Made by a program: the position numbers and the translations under genes. Below are positions 12,801 through 27,800 of a stretch of DNA of 64,000 bases, piece after piece. Source of the stretch: Struthio camelus. Lineage: Eukaryota > Chordata > Aves > Struthioniformes > Struthionidae. The first letter of the stretch is position 1; every line of letters begins with the position of its first letter. The stretch is taken from assembly GCF_040807025.1 (NCBI RefSeq), contig NC_090943.1, positions 142,868,264 through 142,932,263 of the forward strand, read 5' to 3'. Below the pieces are notes generated by a model that was given only the letters and a program-made list of their open reading frames with translations, had not been told where the DNA came from and searched no databases.

Positions 12801-15800
12801 AGTTAAAATGCAGCTAGTGATTATATTATGAAAATTATTCTTTTTGGAAGGGTTAAATACCAGATTTGTCACTTGCATGTCACAAGTTCAGTTAACTAGC
12901 TGAAGGAAAAAGTTTTTCCAGTTGCTCTTTCTTCTGTAGCTCCTTTTTGGATCATTTTTGAGACAATAGACAGTTGAGTCTGACACCACAAACTAGCAAA
13001 CAGTGTTTTCCTTGAACTTTGCTTCCAACGAAGTGAGGTGACTTCTGTTATGCTACTTATTCTCAAGTCCCTCCCATGTCCCAGGCTAAGAAAGCCTGGG
13101 AAGTCTTGCATGTTCACCTGTAATTATGTAATTTTCTAGCAGAGAGAAGTCGCACTCCATGGAACTTGATGTGCTAGAATCATTCCTCAGGAGAACGCTT
13201 TGGCGATGTCTGCCTTAAGTAGCTCAGAGTAGGATTGGATCTATAGAATTGGTACCACTAACTTCTCCTCCAGAAACTTTTGCAAAGGACTTGCTGGCCT
13301 GAAGGTTAAGCCTGTCTAGATGCCAGTAGGAGAAGGACAGAATAATGACAGTTACGAAAGTTAACTTTGAAAATTCTTAATTCAGGAGAATTCTTTGAAT
13401 GCAACAATATCCTGTCCTGATGCTTTTTTAATAAGTGTTTATGCAGCAGATGTGACTAGCAGACTCTTTATAATTTATTTGCTTAAAAGCTCTCTTTCCC
13501 ATAATACATACTGGCATCAAATACTTACTTAATTGCATCCCTATGTCTGTTAAGTGCCCGTTTGCTTTCACTAGGCTAGCAGTCCTATATCTGAAATATT
13601 GATGATGCATTTTTCTTCATGGTAACGTCTGAACTTTCAGTGTTTTGAACTGGCTAAGACACTGCATGTTTGAACAGCATGGGTTTTTAAAATACCTATC
13701 CATGCAGCATGGTTGTTAACATACCTTTCTTTTCAGCTTCCTATCAAGAAACTAGTATCTCTTCAATGGTACAAAAGAATAAGCTGTCTAATGGCCTTAA
13801 TAACAATGACACATTTAAAAGTTCAACTTCTTAATGAGAGGTTCCAGATGGCAGTCCTGGTTCTGAAGAATGTTTGTATGTGTGTGTTTTTTCCTTCTCC
13901 CCTCCCCCTCCATTTCTCTTCCCGTCCTCCTCCTCAGTCACAGAGTATTAAGGCACACTGCAGTTATTTGTACTAGCCGATCTCTGCATATTCGAGCTAC
14001 TGTCCGCAGAAGTAATGCGCTCGAAGATGAAGAAGGCAAAGGGGATAATATGTTGGTGTTCGTGGATGTAGAAAATATCAATACTGTAAGTTTATATTAA
14101 AAATAACTGTATTATTCTTGACACTTACATGTCTGCTGAATTTGTTACCAGTAGAGCCAGCACTGAATTAAAAGCTTTCTTAAAACCACTTTGACTGGAA
14201 ACATCAAGTAAACTTTGCATATTTAATCATTCAAGTTAACGTTGGTGCTTTCCAACGTTAAGTTAGTGATCAAAATTCACTGCAGAAATTTGCTGTAACG
14301 TTCTCTCCACGTATTGCAGTACTGTGACTGAGTCTCTTTTCCTGGGCCTCCTGTAGGATGATCTATTTTAAATTCATATCCATTCTTGATGCTCACAACT
14401 TTCAGGGTGATTCTGGATGAAATACCTTCCCCCTGCCTCTTTCAGTTAAAACACTAGCATGATAGAATTAATGATAACCTGAAGTCAAAATTTTTGCTCA
14501 AGGAAGCGTCCTTGCCCTAAATTTACTAGCCAAACTCTTGAGCAGGTTCCCACAAGTATAATCCAAGTACAGATATGTCTGTGGTGTTTTAGCTTAGCAC
14601 AGTGGGTGAAAATATTTCAGCTTTTCACACCACGCTATTTTAAATTGACTTTTTTTTTTGGTAAAGCTGCTGTAGATTTTTAAACTGCAAAGCAGACTGG
14701 TTTAATCCTCTACTTGATAGAATTCCAAAGCAATTAACCTACTAGTTGAAACATTGAACTGAGTGTCATTTTGTGTTAGAGGTATGTAAATTCTGATGTT
14801 ATTCAGCTGCTAAAATATTGCCCAAGCCTCCTTTGAGGAGGGAGGATTGTATTATAAAATACTTACAAAGTTAACTAAGTCTGTGAAACTAAATTTTTTT
14901 GCTACTGCCTTACTGTTTCCAAAAAAGAAAAGCAACCTAAAAGCTGCTTTTCATCATGTATGTATGTAATTTGCTTTTTGAAAAAATAAAGAAAAACAGT
15001 ATTTCTGGGATACATGATCTAGCGAGGTTGCTGAAGTAATCTTGAATGACTAAGCAGCCTTGTGGACACTGTTCTGTGCTGGAGTCGGAAGGCTAGGTTT
15101 GATTATAGTAGTTTTTTGATTCTTTAATCAAAAAAAAAAAAAAAACAACTTGCTAATTTTTTTCCCCTTCTCCCCTTTCCCTGAGACTTTTGTTTCCTCT
15201 TTTCATTGTGACCTTGTTTACTGGGACTGAAGGTTGCTGGGGGCGGGGATTATTGTTTGTTACAATGGGTCTTTAATCTCTTGTCCCTTCTTAACGCTAT
15301 ATTACGGATAATGTGAAAGAAGACTTAGATTCCAACACTGCCACCTTGCAATAAAGATTCACTAAGCAGTGCAGAACATCATAATTGTGATAAGTCTTTT
15401 TTGACATAGTCTTTGTTTCTTCCTTAGAGTGAGACTGGTGTTAAAGAATTTCATGTAGTACAAGTTTCAAGTAACAGCAAGCACTGGAAGCTTCAAAAAT
15501 CTGTTAATGTCTCTGAAGACAAAGGTTTGTAGGTCTTTGTTTAAAATTATCAAATGTATGAGGAGTCCAGCTTCTGCCTGACAGAACAGTTAAAAGAATC
15601 TTACGAGGAGCTGAATTTGTCTTTAAGAATGATTCAGTTATAAAAACTATTTGTCCCTTTCAAACATACTATATTTCTTTTTTTACCATTTCAGGAAAAG
15701 TATTTTCAAAAGCGTTTTCAGAATTCATTATTTTTAATAGTGGTACTAATGTATGCGTAAATTATTCGGGTGAGGTAGAGAAATCAATATCTGAGTTGGC

Positions 15801-18800
15801 AGATAATTTACTTCAGCAAAAAAAAAAGTGACAGCATTCCTTTTACCTACAGTTATTTATGTCAATATTTAAATTAACCAATCCAACAGAATACTGGATA
15901 AATGCTGTGTCCTGCTTAACTAATGCAACCTTATAACTTATGAAAACGCTCATTAGCCCAGGCAAATTTAAGAGAAAAAACCTGCTATTACAGTATTTAA
16001 CAAGTGTGTTTAAACAACGTTATCCATACTTCACTGACCTTTAACGTGCTTGAACAGGTCTAAATATGCTAACTTCCTCTTGCATTAATACTGAAGGCTG
16101 AATTTTGTCTTCTGTTCCTTCCTTTCTCCTTACCCTCTTTATGTATAAAAACAGCTCATTTACTGCTCTAGAACTAGATGGAGATACCTTTACTCTCTTG
16201 CAGTTGCTCTGCTTATTTAGATATACTTAGATTTCATGAATGTGTTTGACTTGCGAAGTACAAAGGCTGACTTGGATACTGACTTGACTGACTTACTGAG
16301 GTGGGAAAAACATTTGCAACTTTTTTCTTTCAGATACTAAACTCGCTAGCAGAGAGAGGGCAAAGTTATGCTTTAAAGCAGTAAGATGCAAAAATTCAGA
16401 AGGTAGGTTCTGAATGTGGTAGCTTCTAACTTTTGAAGAAAGTAAGATTTAGATACTGCATGCTGAAGTTGTGACTTTTCAATGATGCTGAAAGGAAGCC
16501 TTCTCTTTTTATCCCTTAGAAAATTACACATTTGCAGACATTGTCTTTGGAAATGAACAGGTAAGTGAACTGGTACAACTGCATATTTTATCTTGTTACT
16601 AGTACCTATCAAGTGTCCCCATGAAAGCTGTCTTTAAATTGTAGGACAAAAGCAATGCTATAATGGTTGGGGGGAAGTTGGATTTTTCACTTTAAAAAAA
16701 CTTCTTGAGGTCAGCTGTTTTTATACAAATACAAAATGAGATAGCACAGGCTACCTCATAATCTGGAAACTTCAGTTGCCAACTCTACAGGTGAACTACT
16801 TTCATGGGAGTGTACGGAGATATTAATTTATTTTCCTTCCTTTCAGACTCTTTAAGGCAGTTCTTTTCAATACTTCCCAGTCCCCTAGTAATCTAATAGG
16901 GATCTGTGGATGTTAGATTCTTTGTCTACTGCTTCTCTTAATTATTTCTTGCTGACACATTCTAAAATAGTCTGTAAGTCTCCATTTAATATAGCTACCA
17001 GAACTTGAAAGCCCTTAATTTAGGTTGCAGTCAGTTCAGGAAGCTCATTTCTGCAATTTCTTAAAATAGCTGAGATTTCAGGGTACCGTGCCCTTTTAAT
17101 CTATTTAAGCCCTCAAGTATTGTCTGAAGAATCCTTTTAGCAGATGATCTTGGTACAGAGAATGTTTCTCCAAAACTTGAGAAAACAGGCCATTCAAATT
17201 GGGACAGAAGTCTACATTAGTGTAGTAGACTTAGGTAACTGGAGGTCAGTACTTGATTGTTTTATGTGGAGTGTACATTTTCCATCTATGTAGCTGGATT
17301 TTAAAAGCTACTGCCATTCCACTTTAGTTCTAAACTCTGTTTATATACCTATAATCAGAGGCAGATGATCTCTGCATTTTTAAAGTTGGATGAACTGCAG
17401 GGATTTCAGCTTTCTTTTTAGGAAAATACCCCCCAATGGAGGGATGGAAGAGAAGGTTCCCTTCTAGACAGTTACTCCAAAGGCAGACTTTTTCCTCTGA
17501 CGGGCGGGTTGTACTGATAGGAAAAATTTCCAGAATATGCTGTTGCAGAGCTGTTATGCTTACTGTTCTGCAAAGGGGAGGCATTAGAAACTAGTGTTTC
17601 TTACCTACCTTGTTTTCTGGGTATTGTTGCTGTCAGTCTTAACAAAATTAACACTTTTCTCAGTAAGTGTTTGGTGTTGGAAGAAGTAAGCACAAGTGAT
17701 GAAAGCTTGAGAAACAGTACAATGTTTCTAGTTGTGTCACTTATGTAGAATTTGCTATATTCTGCTCTCTGCTGCTATTAGCAAAATATATGTTCCAAAC
17801 TTTTTTTTTAAAAGACTCCTAGTTAACTAACCTGAGGGGGTTGTTAATAAAGGAATAATGATTTGTATGTGAGTTAGCAGAGAGCTGGAGTCTGTCCTCC
17901 AAACTACGCTTGGTATATCAGGGCAGGCCCTCTGGTAACAGCCCTTAATGAAAGGTGGTTAGTCATGTTTTTAAGGCCAGTATTTAATGATTCTGTTCTT
18001 CTGTAATGAGTCCTGAAATAAGGTATATACCAATGATGAGCTCTCCTGTTAAGAGTAACTTGTATCAACTTGCATCCTGTTCTGAAAGCACTTTCTTTTT
18101 CTCTTGCAGATAATAAGTTCAGCCAGTCCTTGTGCAGACTTTTTTTTTCAAAGCTTATCCTCTGAATTAAAAAGAATACATGTGCAATCTCATACTCACG
18201 CATCTCAAAGGGCTGTGAAACAATCTTTTGATGAGGCAGTCAGATTAATACAAAGGTGTAGTGAAGTTGATTTGAACCTTGTTGTATTATGGAAGGTATG
18301 TATGGTGGTGGCCTTTTTGCATTTTCTTTGTAGTAACTTGGTTATGAAATATGAGTAGTACATATCGTGGTGTGACATGGTATCCTGAACTTTCAGGCAT
18401 ACTTGTGCAGAGCTTGAGCAGATGTAATTTTGTCTGAAATCATGCAAACAAACTGAATTTGATGTCAAAAAGCCAAGACAGTCTGCATAGCTGTTCCTGT
18501 ATTAAGTGTGTATTACATTATTCTAGATGTATCCGATTCCTACAAATGAGTTCTAAGAATTTAGAAGAGCTCAAAGAAACAGTGAGGTTCATTAATGCTT
18601 GCTTTTACCGTGGAATTATTAGGGTGACTCAGTGTGCTTTGAAAAAGATAGTTCCATTTATCAGAATGCAAATACTAAGTAGTGGAAACGAGCAGTTTAA
18701 ACTTCAACAATTGTCTGTTGAACACGGCTGAAACCATATGCATAAAATATGTAGGTCATGTTAGCATTTAAGTTTTGAACAGTACAACCTCTTCCACTTA

Positions 18801-21800
18801 AGTTAGTGGGAAATGAGTAATTCTGTATTATGAAGTTTATGATACTTTTCATCTGCTAATATTTTTGCTGCTTATTCTGTAGGCATATGTTGTGGAAGAC
18901 AATAAGCAGCTTATTTTGGAGGGCCAGCATCATGTTGCTCTTAACACTGTTGGGAAGGAGGCTTTTTCCTTTCCTCAGAAGCAGGTAACTTAGTACAAAA
19001 TCTTTCTTTATAATTGCCTTTTTTCCTAAAATGGTTTTGATTTGTTCTCACTTCTAAATATAAATAAGTAGAATAACTTTGGGTGCTTTTGTAGGGTCTA
19101 ACACAAGATTTGAGTTATTGTTAAACACCTCAATTTGTTTACTTCACACTTTTGTAGTATTGGATTAGTCATCTGTATAGAAATAGCTAGGCTTAGATTT
19201 AATAGGAGAAAGGCAATATACAAGTAGTAAAACTGTTCTCTGGTATTTCAGACTAGAACTAGATGAAGAAAAAGCTCATTAGTGGTATTAAGTCAGTTAA
19301 CACTGGTTATTGGTGGTAATAAAACAGTGCATTTTTTTTTTACTTGGAGGTGTTACAAAGTCAAAATAATATGAATTTACTACTATATACAATTTATAAG
19401 TAAAGGCTTTTCTTGTAGAAAGTTAGAAAATGGAAAAGCAGAATGACTGGGGCAGTATACAAGACCCTGAAACCTTCTGTTGGAAGAGATCAACTAATAA
19501 CATATTACTTCCACTTCTAAATTTTGTAGCCTGTTCAATTACACAAAGAAAATGACATCTCTAACAAACTGGTGGATGCCTCCTGGTACATGTACAGCTT
19601 TCATAGCTGTTATTGTTAACAAAAGTTTGTGTAAAATATGTATGCTGGATGCAATTCATGTGTGTAAAGACTACTAATAGGCAAAAAAAAGCCAAGTTTT
19701 CTACCTGTTCAGTCCCTTGCTGAACAGTACAATCCTGTTCCTTCTTGCTTCAGTGCCAGCCTCTTATTTGTGTATTACCAATACTGGAAACTTCATATAG
19801 CTTTTGATGAATGTTCACACAGATTTGCAGTAAGTATTACTTATACACTTCCTTTGGCAAGCCCACAACATGAAAACAAATGTAACTATTGGCTGTAAAA
19901 TATTACCTTATGCTATAGCATGAAGTAGTGGATTTGTTTGAACTGAATTTGTACACTTGGCTTTGGTTCATAAGCCTTTAAACATTTCACATCATTAAGA
20001 AGTCTTTCTGTTTAGTTTCTTTGTCCTATGAAAGGCCTTAGACTAAAAGGGGCATATATTTTGAGCCAAACTGGCTGCTGTTCATTAGCAGTGAAAAACA
20101 AACAAATCTAAGCCCTTGTCTCCGAAGAATCTTTTTTTCACTTTTATTAAGCGCTCTCACTCACTCTGCACATATATGTGGGCTTAAGCAATGGTGAACA
20201 ATACTATATTTTATTACCCTAATAACTACCCACTTTGATATTTTCTTGTTTTAAAATGTATGTAGAACAGTAGTCCATATTGTGGACATCTCAAGTAAGG
20301 AGAGAAAATGTAGACTTCTGTTCCTGATCTTTTCAAGGCCTTGTTCTAGCAAATGGGATCGGAGAGGAGAAGTTGGATGAATCACATCTGCATTCTAAAG
20401 TGAACATATCACTGAACTTCAGATATGTTAGGGATTTGTGCTTCTTGTTGACTGTATTAGAATTCTAAATATCTGCATCTGATTTAGTTGTTTAAAGCTA
20501 AATTAAACTAATCCTGCTGCCAGTGCCAAGATATCTTCAATTTGTTTCAAGAAATGCACATTACCACCTTAGCGTTCACCCTCTATAACCTCAGTGTCAC
20601 ATCAATGCAGTTGATAGAACGTACATTGATTGTTTTCATTCATCAGTGTAGCTAATTCATTTCCAGAATGTTGTGAAGCATTCTGTAACTTAGTTGAAGC
20701 AAAACTGTGTCTTTTGAGTAAACAATTGAAATAAGATATCTTAAAAGTAGTACTAGTTGTTTTAATAAAGGCTAAAGTCCTGTGTCCTCAAACCTGAGTA
20801 GCCAAAACTCAGGTTTCACTTAGATTTTGAGCCTGTCGTCTTAGGACTTCTGAAGACTGAGAAACATGATATGCTCACATACTGCTTTTTATGGACATTC
20901 TATACCATGAGGAGACTAAATATACTCTTCAGAGGTGGAAGTGAGGTATAACAAACTAAGTGAACTGAGACTTTGCATCAGTTAAATATGTGGAGTGAAT
21001 GAAGTAAAGAATTGAAAGAATCTTCAAAAATGGGATTAAATGAGGCTATGTAGAAAAAATGTAGTTCGTCTGTTAAGGTTTATCTACTCTTGTTGAATTG
21101 TTTTACTCTTGCATTAAGGTCACACAAGCAGTGCAGCAGGGCGGGGGGGAAAGAAATCAGTACTTCTAACTGAACATTTTCAGTATCGGTTTCCAGACGT
21201 AGACTTGTAATGGAATAGTCAAATACAGTTTGTCTTGTAAATCTTTATTTACTCTCTATACGTCATCAGACGGGTTGGAAGTCCGAGACGGCTTCTGAAT
21301 ATCTTGGGCTGATAGTATAGAAATGAGCTGTCTTTTGTTGACTAGACAGCAGAGGGAGATGGAGATGCATGCTTTTTACCAATGCTTTACAGAGTTCTTA
21401 AGTGATTCAGGGCTGCTCAGACCTGAAAAATAGGTCTGTCTGCAGATTCTGAACAAGGTATCACCTAGCATGCAAGAGTCTGGTTCACTCCCTCCATTTT
21501 TTGCTAATCTTCCATTTGCTTCTCTTACTTTTTCAGTAACTTCTCTTCCTCTTGACTTGAATTGCTTCCACTTTCTCTATGCACGAGTCACCAGTGAAGA
21601 AGTCTTTATATTTCTGGTTGGCAATACAGTAATTCCTGACCAAGAAGAACAGTCTCAGAACAGACATTTGAATTTGTCAAATAGCTACCTTGAACAAATT
21701 TAAATGATTTGAATTTGGTTTTGTTTAAAAATTGTATACTGGTTGGTCTCTGCTTTTGCTAATTATTGTATATATCTGAGACAAATCCTTTGCCTGCCCT

Positions 21801-24800
21801 CAAGGATTTAGTTTGAATTTATTCGAACTTCTAGAACTCTTCAGAGAAATACTGCTACAGTAAAGCAGTCCTGTAGAAGAGCAGTAGAACTGTATTCTTC
21901 AACAACGTCACATTTTTCACGTTCTTTAGACAGCTGCTGGTAGATTATCATTCATAGTGCTCACTCACTCCAGATGCAACCTAGAGATAGGACAGAGTGC
22001 AAGTCATAGCATCTTAGTTCTGGCTCTTTTTCTGAGATATTTCAGTAAGTGTAGTCTTAAGAGAATTTGAAGTGAACTTCGTAATTCTGCAGTGTCAAAT
22101 GGGTATGCTAATATAGCATAAGTCATTTTAAGGTAGCCAGACTAAGATGTTAAACTGTGCTGACTGAAAGGCAAGGGCAGATATTTCCTCCTGCTCACCT
22201 CATTGTGAAGATGTAATGGGAGCAGGAGGGATGTGGAATAGGCAGCAGGATGTGATTGCTCCTGCACTACAGTAGCATAACTTGCAAGAGCATTTGATAA
22301 AAATCAGAATAAAACCACTGGTCATCAAGAAAATGACAACAAGAAAACTCACGTAATTTTTACATGGAACCTCAAATGCGTGTGCTTCATTTCCTTTTTT
22401 ACCTATATATGTTCCATATAGAATTATGAATGTTAAACTCTTAATTCTAACTGAGACAATGATAACTGTACCCCTGAAGCTTACTGGTTTTCTGTAGTTG
22501 AATGTGTGGGTTTCCTTTTTCTTTTTCTCTTTTTTCCTTCTCTCCACACTGTAGATTTTTGAGCACAAACTACTAGGCAGAGTAGACTTTTCTTTTTGCA
22601 GGTGATTCGATGAAGTACTTGAATCTTTTCCTTCTAAGAGTTTGGACTCATGTTCAAGCAACACTTAAAGAATTTGGACAAAGTTAAAACATTTATTCAC
22701 ATATATGAATTTCTCTGAACAGTCTGGGAATATTTATCCTCCTATACTTTCCCTCATTTCTACATGTAAAAAATTGCTCTTTTGGTACAAGTAGGGCAAA
22801 AAAAGCTGAATATAGCTTTCCTTGAGCCAGAAGTTGAAATATTTCAAAGTGATAAGTTGTAGCCTCTAGCAAGGATACGATGAATAGGTCGTGTAAGAAG
22901 TTAGTAAACTGAATAGATCTGAACAGATGTTCTAGCTGTAGCTGTCTGACTCAGAGTAATAAAAATTAGCGGGATTATTTGTAACTAAGGGCTGTTCTCT
23001 TTGACAATGACATTGTTAGGAGCCTGTTTTACTATTTTTGAAGCTTGTTTCCTGTTAGGAATTGGGTTGTATTAACTGAAGGTCAGAGTGTGACTGCACT
23101 GAAAATACAACTATCCTGTTTGAGGTTTTTGGCCTCTCTGCCTTAACTTAGGAGAAAGAGAGAAGAAAGTTGGAAGTACTTTAAGCATCCGTTCTCGATC
23201 TGGGCCCGTCTTCTGTATTATTTCTTACAACTGTCTCCCATTTTGTTTATTTTGGTCAGTTCAAGCCAAAAGTTTCCGAAGAAAAAGCAATCTCTAATAT
23301 GGTGTGACTGAAATAACAGTGTGAGGTTGGTGCATCTGTCATACTTTTGATTGTCAAACACTTCATGCTGTCGTTGGAGATGAAAAGCTGTTTATTAGAG
23401 CTGTCGTTTCTAAATGTCAGCACGTTAGAGTAGTGTGCCTTTATATATGAAACTTGTATTTTATGTATGCGAATTTAAAGTTGGCTTTGATTTAAGTCTA
23501 GAATGAGATATGTGTCTATGAGTTTTTGTTTAGATCAGGTATACATTCTTGAAGATACTGTCCCCATGTACAGCCCTTTATTTTTTTTTGCCAATTGGTC
23601 TTGGAATGCACAAACTGGATTGCTTCCAGACAAAGCTAATCCTGTTGTGCTTCAGGACTGCATACCATATGCTCTGGGCTTCTGACTTCAGTCCTGTGGA
23701 TCAGACCACTGCTGGGCCAAAGTAAAATTTATGAAACTGTGTGGATGCTGACCTCTTGGTAATAGTTGTTTAGCTTCACAAATGGAATCATTTTGGGTTG
23801 CACTGCTGCTTAATACAGATGTAGCTTAGTGGAGCTACAACAGTGTGGTTGGAAGTAGGAATTCCTGAGAGGCATGAGAAGTGTAGGTTTCGAGTAACTT
23901 TTCTAATGACGAGTCTTTAGAACTGACATCCTGTGCTAGTTCAGTGTTTTGTATGGAGTATGTGGGGAAATACTTGAATTCAACGTAGGTTGTTGGAATG
24001 GATTTAAGACACTCTTTAAACAAACTTACTGAAGGGAAAGCAAGATTCTTAAGGGGAAACATAAGAGCTGAAGTACACATTTTCACACTGAGTTAATGTA
24101 TCCATTACCGCATCAGTCTGAGGACTGGCTTTCCTTATTGTCATATGAATAAAGTATTTTGAATAGCTGACAAACTGGCACCTACTTCTTTATGAAGTGT
24201 TGTACTCTAGAGCTACACTACTTCTGTGTCTTAAAATGCATGCTTAAACGTTAATTGCTGTCTCAGTAAAGTACTGTTCTGGAGCAATTGTTTCAATGGG
24301 TCAGGAGCTAGAATGAATGTATGCAAGTCATATGGTCAAGAAAAGCAACTTAAAGCCAGGCTTTAAAAAAAAGGGAAATTCCCTGTTTCAAAATGTGAAA
24401 GGAAAGAAGAAAAAACTTCAGATCTCTTCTTGTCTTGTTTTTATTTTGTTGCTTTCAAGTGTTCCATCTTCCTTTCTGTACCCTTAAGATTGTTCAAGAG
24501 TGTCCTGTTTGGATTTCCTCCATGCTACGCATGTTGGTCCTTCACGCTCAATTGACCACATTAGTAATCTTTTGACTGTCTGAAATTGGTGATTTTGGGG
24601 GAAAATGCTGCTGAATTTCTACACAGCTTTGAACTTGAATTATATTTATTTTTCCTGATCTGTTTAAGAGCTAATTGACCTAATTATTGGGAAGATTTCT
24701 TCTGAAATGAAGAGAGAGTTGTCTAATGTTCTACAACACCTTGAAAAATCCTTTAAAAATCTGAATATGATGATATTGCTTGCATCCACTTGAGACAAAG

Positions 24801-27800
24801 GAAGAGCTTGCACTTTGAAACTCCATCTATATGTTATGGGCAGACCTGTCTGTCACATCTGTGATATAATGCAGAGATACTTTGAATTGGGTATAAATTT
24901 TTAACTTTCCCAACTTTAATTAGCATAGTAGTTCAGTTGCATGAGAAATCTAAAACCGTTGTGAATAATATGCAATGCTAGCAATTCAAAGTAAGAGTAA
25001 TACATGACTTTGAAGTAAGGTAGCAAAAATCAGACTCTAAAGTTCCTGGCTTTTTTTTGTAACTAATGAAAAAGTGATAATGTGAAGATTTTACTTGGAA
25101 CAGTGTGAAGATTTTACTTGGAACAGTAAGCATATGTCTAGTTTTAGGTGTATATGTCTGAAGCTGGCCTTTGTAGATGAGGATCACTCATGCAGCAAAA
25201 ATTTCTTGAAAACAAACAACTTTCCTAACATTAATTATACAGGCTTGCAGTGTTGGAAAGCAATTGTACGAAAGAGTCAGTAGCAAGAGAGCCATGTCTC
25301 TTCCACGTTTCCATTTTAAAAACAACAAACAAACAAAAAACCCCGGATATACACACACGGAACTGTAGAACAAGAACAAAAAAAATTGCCCACAATTCTT
25401 CCTAACTCCTGTTATGGTCCTGTCCAACCAAGTCCATCTGTACTATTATCAGTGTGGATGCATGAGACCTTCAAATATACCTTAACAGTTTTTGAAAGGG
25501 AGTATCTTAACCAGTGTTGTGCCCTTCTTGTCTAAAATATATGGTGCTTGTTGTGTACTGGAGCCTGTAGCACTTCTGGAGGCTTTGCAAGGAACCTTAA
25601 TGGGTCAGCAGGATGACCTTAGATGTCAGAGCTTTGTTTTTGCCTTTAAAGGGGCAGTACTCCATTTGGACTGGTATTCTAGGAGTGCCTTCAGCAACAA
25701 AATTCCACCATTTGATTCTTGTTTTTTGTTTTACCTTGTTTCTAATAGTAAGTGACTGTGAAAGTCTTGGAACTTGAGGCTGTTACCTGCTTGGTGCATG
25801 TTCTTCAGGGGAGGGTGCAGGTGCCCAAATGGGTATGGGTATCTTTTTTTTTTTGTAGCCTTGATTCAGTTTCCCAAGTTCCAGCATAGGGAAGGAGTCT
25901 AATGAATCCTTAAACTTAGCATTACTTATTAGCTCCTTGATTTATATGCAGATTTTTCTGGTTACTGTTTGGAGATGCTTAATTTTCTCCTGAAGCATTA
26001 CCTAAGAGAATCATATGCTAAATGTTACTTTTTTAATTGTTAATTTTTTTAGCCTGTGTTTTAGATGAAAATATAAATTGCTAGATTTTGAGTAACCCAA
26101 CTTAGGGGAAGACATCTTTATCAGAGTCTGACCTCTGGGGCCTGACCTGAATTAAGACTTCTCTGTGATGGTAAACTGTTAATCTTACTACTTTCCAGTC
26201 CTTCGGTAGAAATGTAATATTAGAAATAAAGGTTTGAAACGTTAAAGGCATTCTACCTTCTCATCAATAAATGTTCCTGCTGCTGTTCATGATGTTATTG
26301 TCTGTTTGTAGAGATAAACCTTCATATCTGTCTCTTGTAGGGTTTAAAAAAAATACTCGGGAGTTCTGATTGGGAGGACTTGGAACAGGTAATTCACTCT
26401 AGGGAAAACTACAGCATGTAGGATATTGGACGTGTTGTTAAAAAGGGCATTGAATAATCAGTTGGATACTTTCAGGGGACAGATCAATTTCAATGAAAAC
26501 CTATAATCTAAGCTTATTAACTTAGGTAATATCTAATCTCTGACCAGTGTTTTTCATGCTGTCAGCTTCCATCAAGTTAAATATCCATAGGACAGAGGAG
26601 AAAAACCAAATTCAACGCTTACCAGATATATTTCACAGTAACAGTGAAATCTTTCTTGTCTCAAATGACGTTTTAAGAAAGTTCCAATTCCTTTTAAAGG
26701 AAAGGATTGTATAAAACTTGTGATGTTTGCCTGTTATACTGAGCACAGGCAAACATTGACTGCGATGATCACACGGATTGCAGAATGGTTGCTAACTTCA
26801 CTGTGGCCCCGTCTTTGTCTGTTATTCAGTCAGGTTTTGTTACCTATAGTGTTCCTTTTCAATTTATAAGGCAAAATCCATCACCCTTAGACAAAAAGAC
26901 GACTGTAACACTATAATGATGACATCCTAGCATTTGTAAATCCTCTTGTAGTTTCTTTTAGTAGTTACTGCTATGTTTACTGCTGCAAATTCTTTTTTTC
27001 TTCTAAACGTGGACTTTTTGCAGAATAGACTCATAAGGCAATGATGAAATTAGCTGCTTCCTCAATAAATCCTGCTTGCAAAACGGATTAAATTATATTA
27101 GACAGTTATTGTAGTATTCTGGTGCTGGACCAAATGCAGCCTGTTTTGCCTTATTGGCACTGCATCTTTCTGCGTCATCTGACTTCTGCTTCAGAGACTG
27201 ACTCTGCCCGCAGGGCTGGGTTTCTCACAGTAGAGTGTCACTGCTTGACTTGGGTTCTCAGCTGGGGACAAGGAAAGATAATTTCACATCTATGAGAGCT
27301 TGCTATACAGATCTTACTCTGCCTTGGTATGTCCTTCACTCATTGTTGGCATGTTCCCATAAACTTCTGTGTTATTTGCTTTATGTTGGATCCATTTGGG
27401 GGAACTTTGCTATTGACTTTCCTATTGTGAACTTTCCAGAGTCGACGCTTGGGTTCTTTAGGTATAGTCGTTGAACTAAGAACTGTTCAAATGCCGTCTC
27501 TTTCTTAAAAATCAAAATAAACACCCACAGCACTAGCATGCTTTTGTGAAACTTGCACCGATAGTGTTTTTACAAATGACTGTAAAACCTCTTGTCTGAA
27601 AAAAAGCTAGTAGATAAGTCATATATTGCTTTCTCATCGAAGGTGCTTAAATACAAAACACATGGGGAAAAAATTTTAAGCTTCATAATGCTGTGGATTT
27701 GTGTCCTGGAGTTATAGTTAGTAATTCAACTTATTTGACTGGATTTCTTGTGTTGTGTTGTACAGTACCCTCATATCAATATTCAACTTCATTCTGAATT

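Noticed and set aside
13713-13976. Possible extra TRAPPC8 exon after TTTTCAG at about 13736
   Set aside because: The frame is not continuous with exon 11 or 12 and nothing in the protein family matches. Exons 11 and 12 already join in phase.
22200-22664. 154-codon minus frame inside a TRAPPC8 intron
   Set aside because: Composition resembles translated AT-rich intron DNA, with a lysine-rich run from a T/C tract. No recognised domain.
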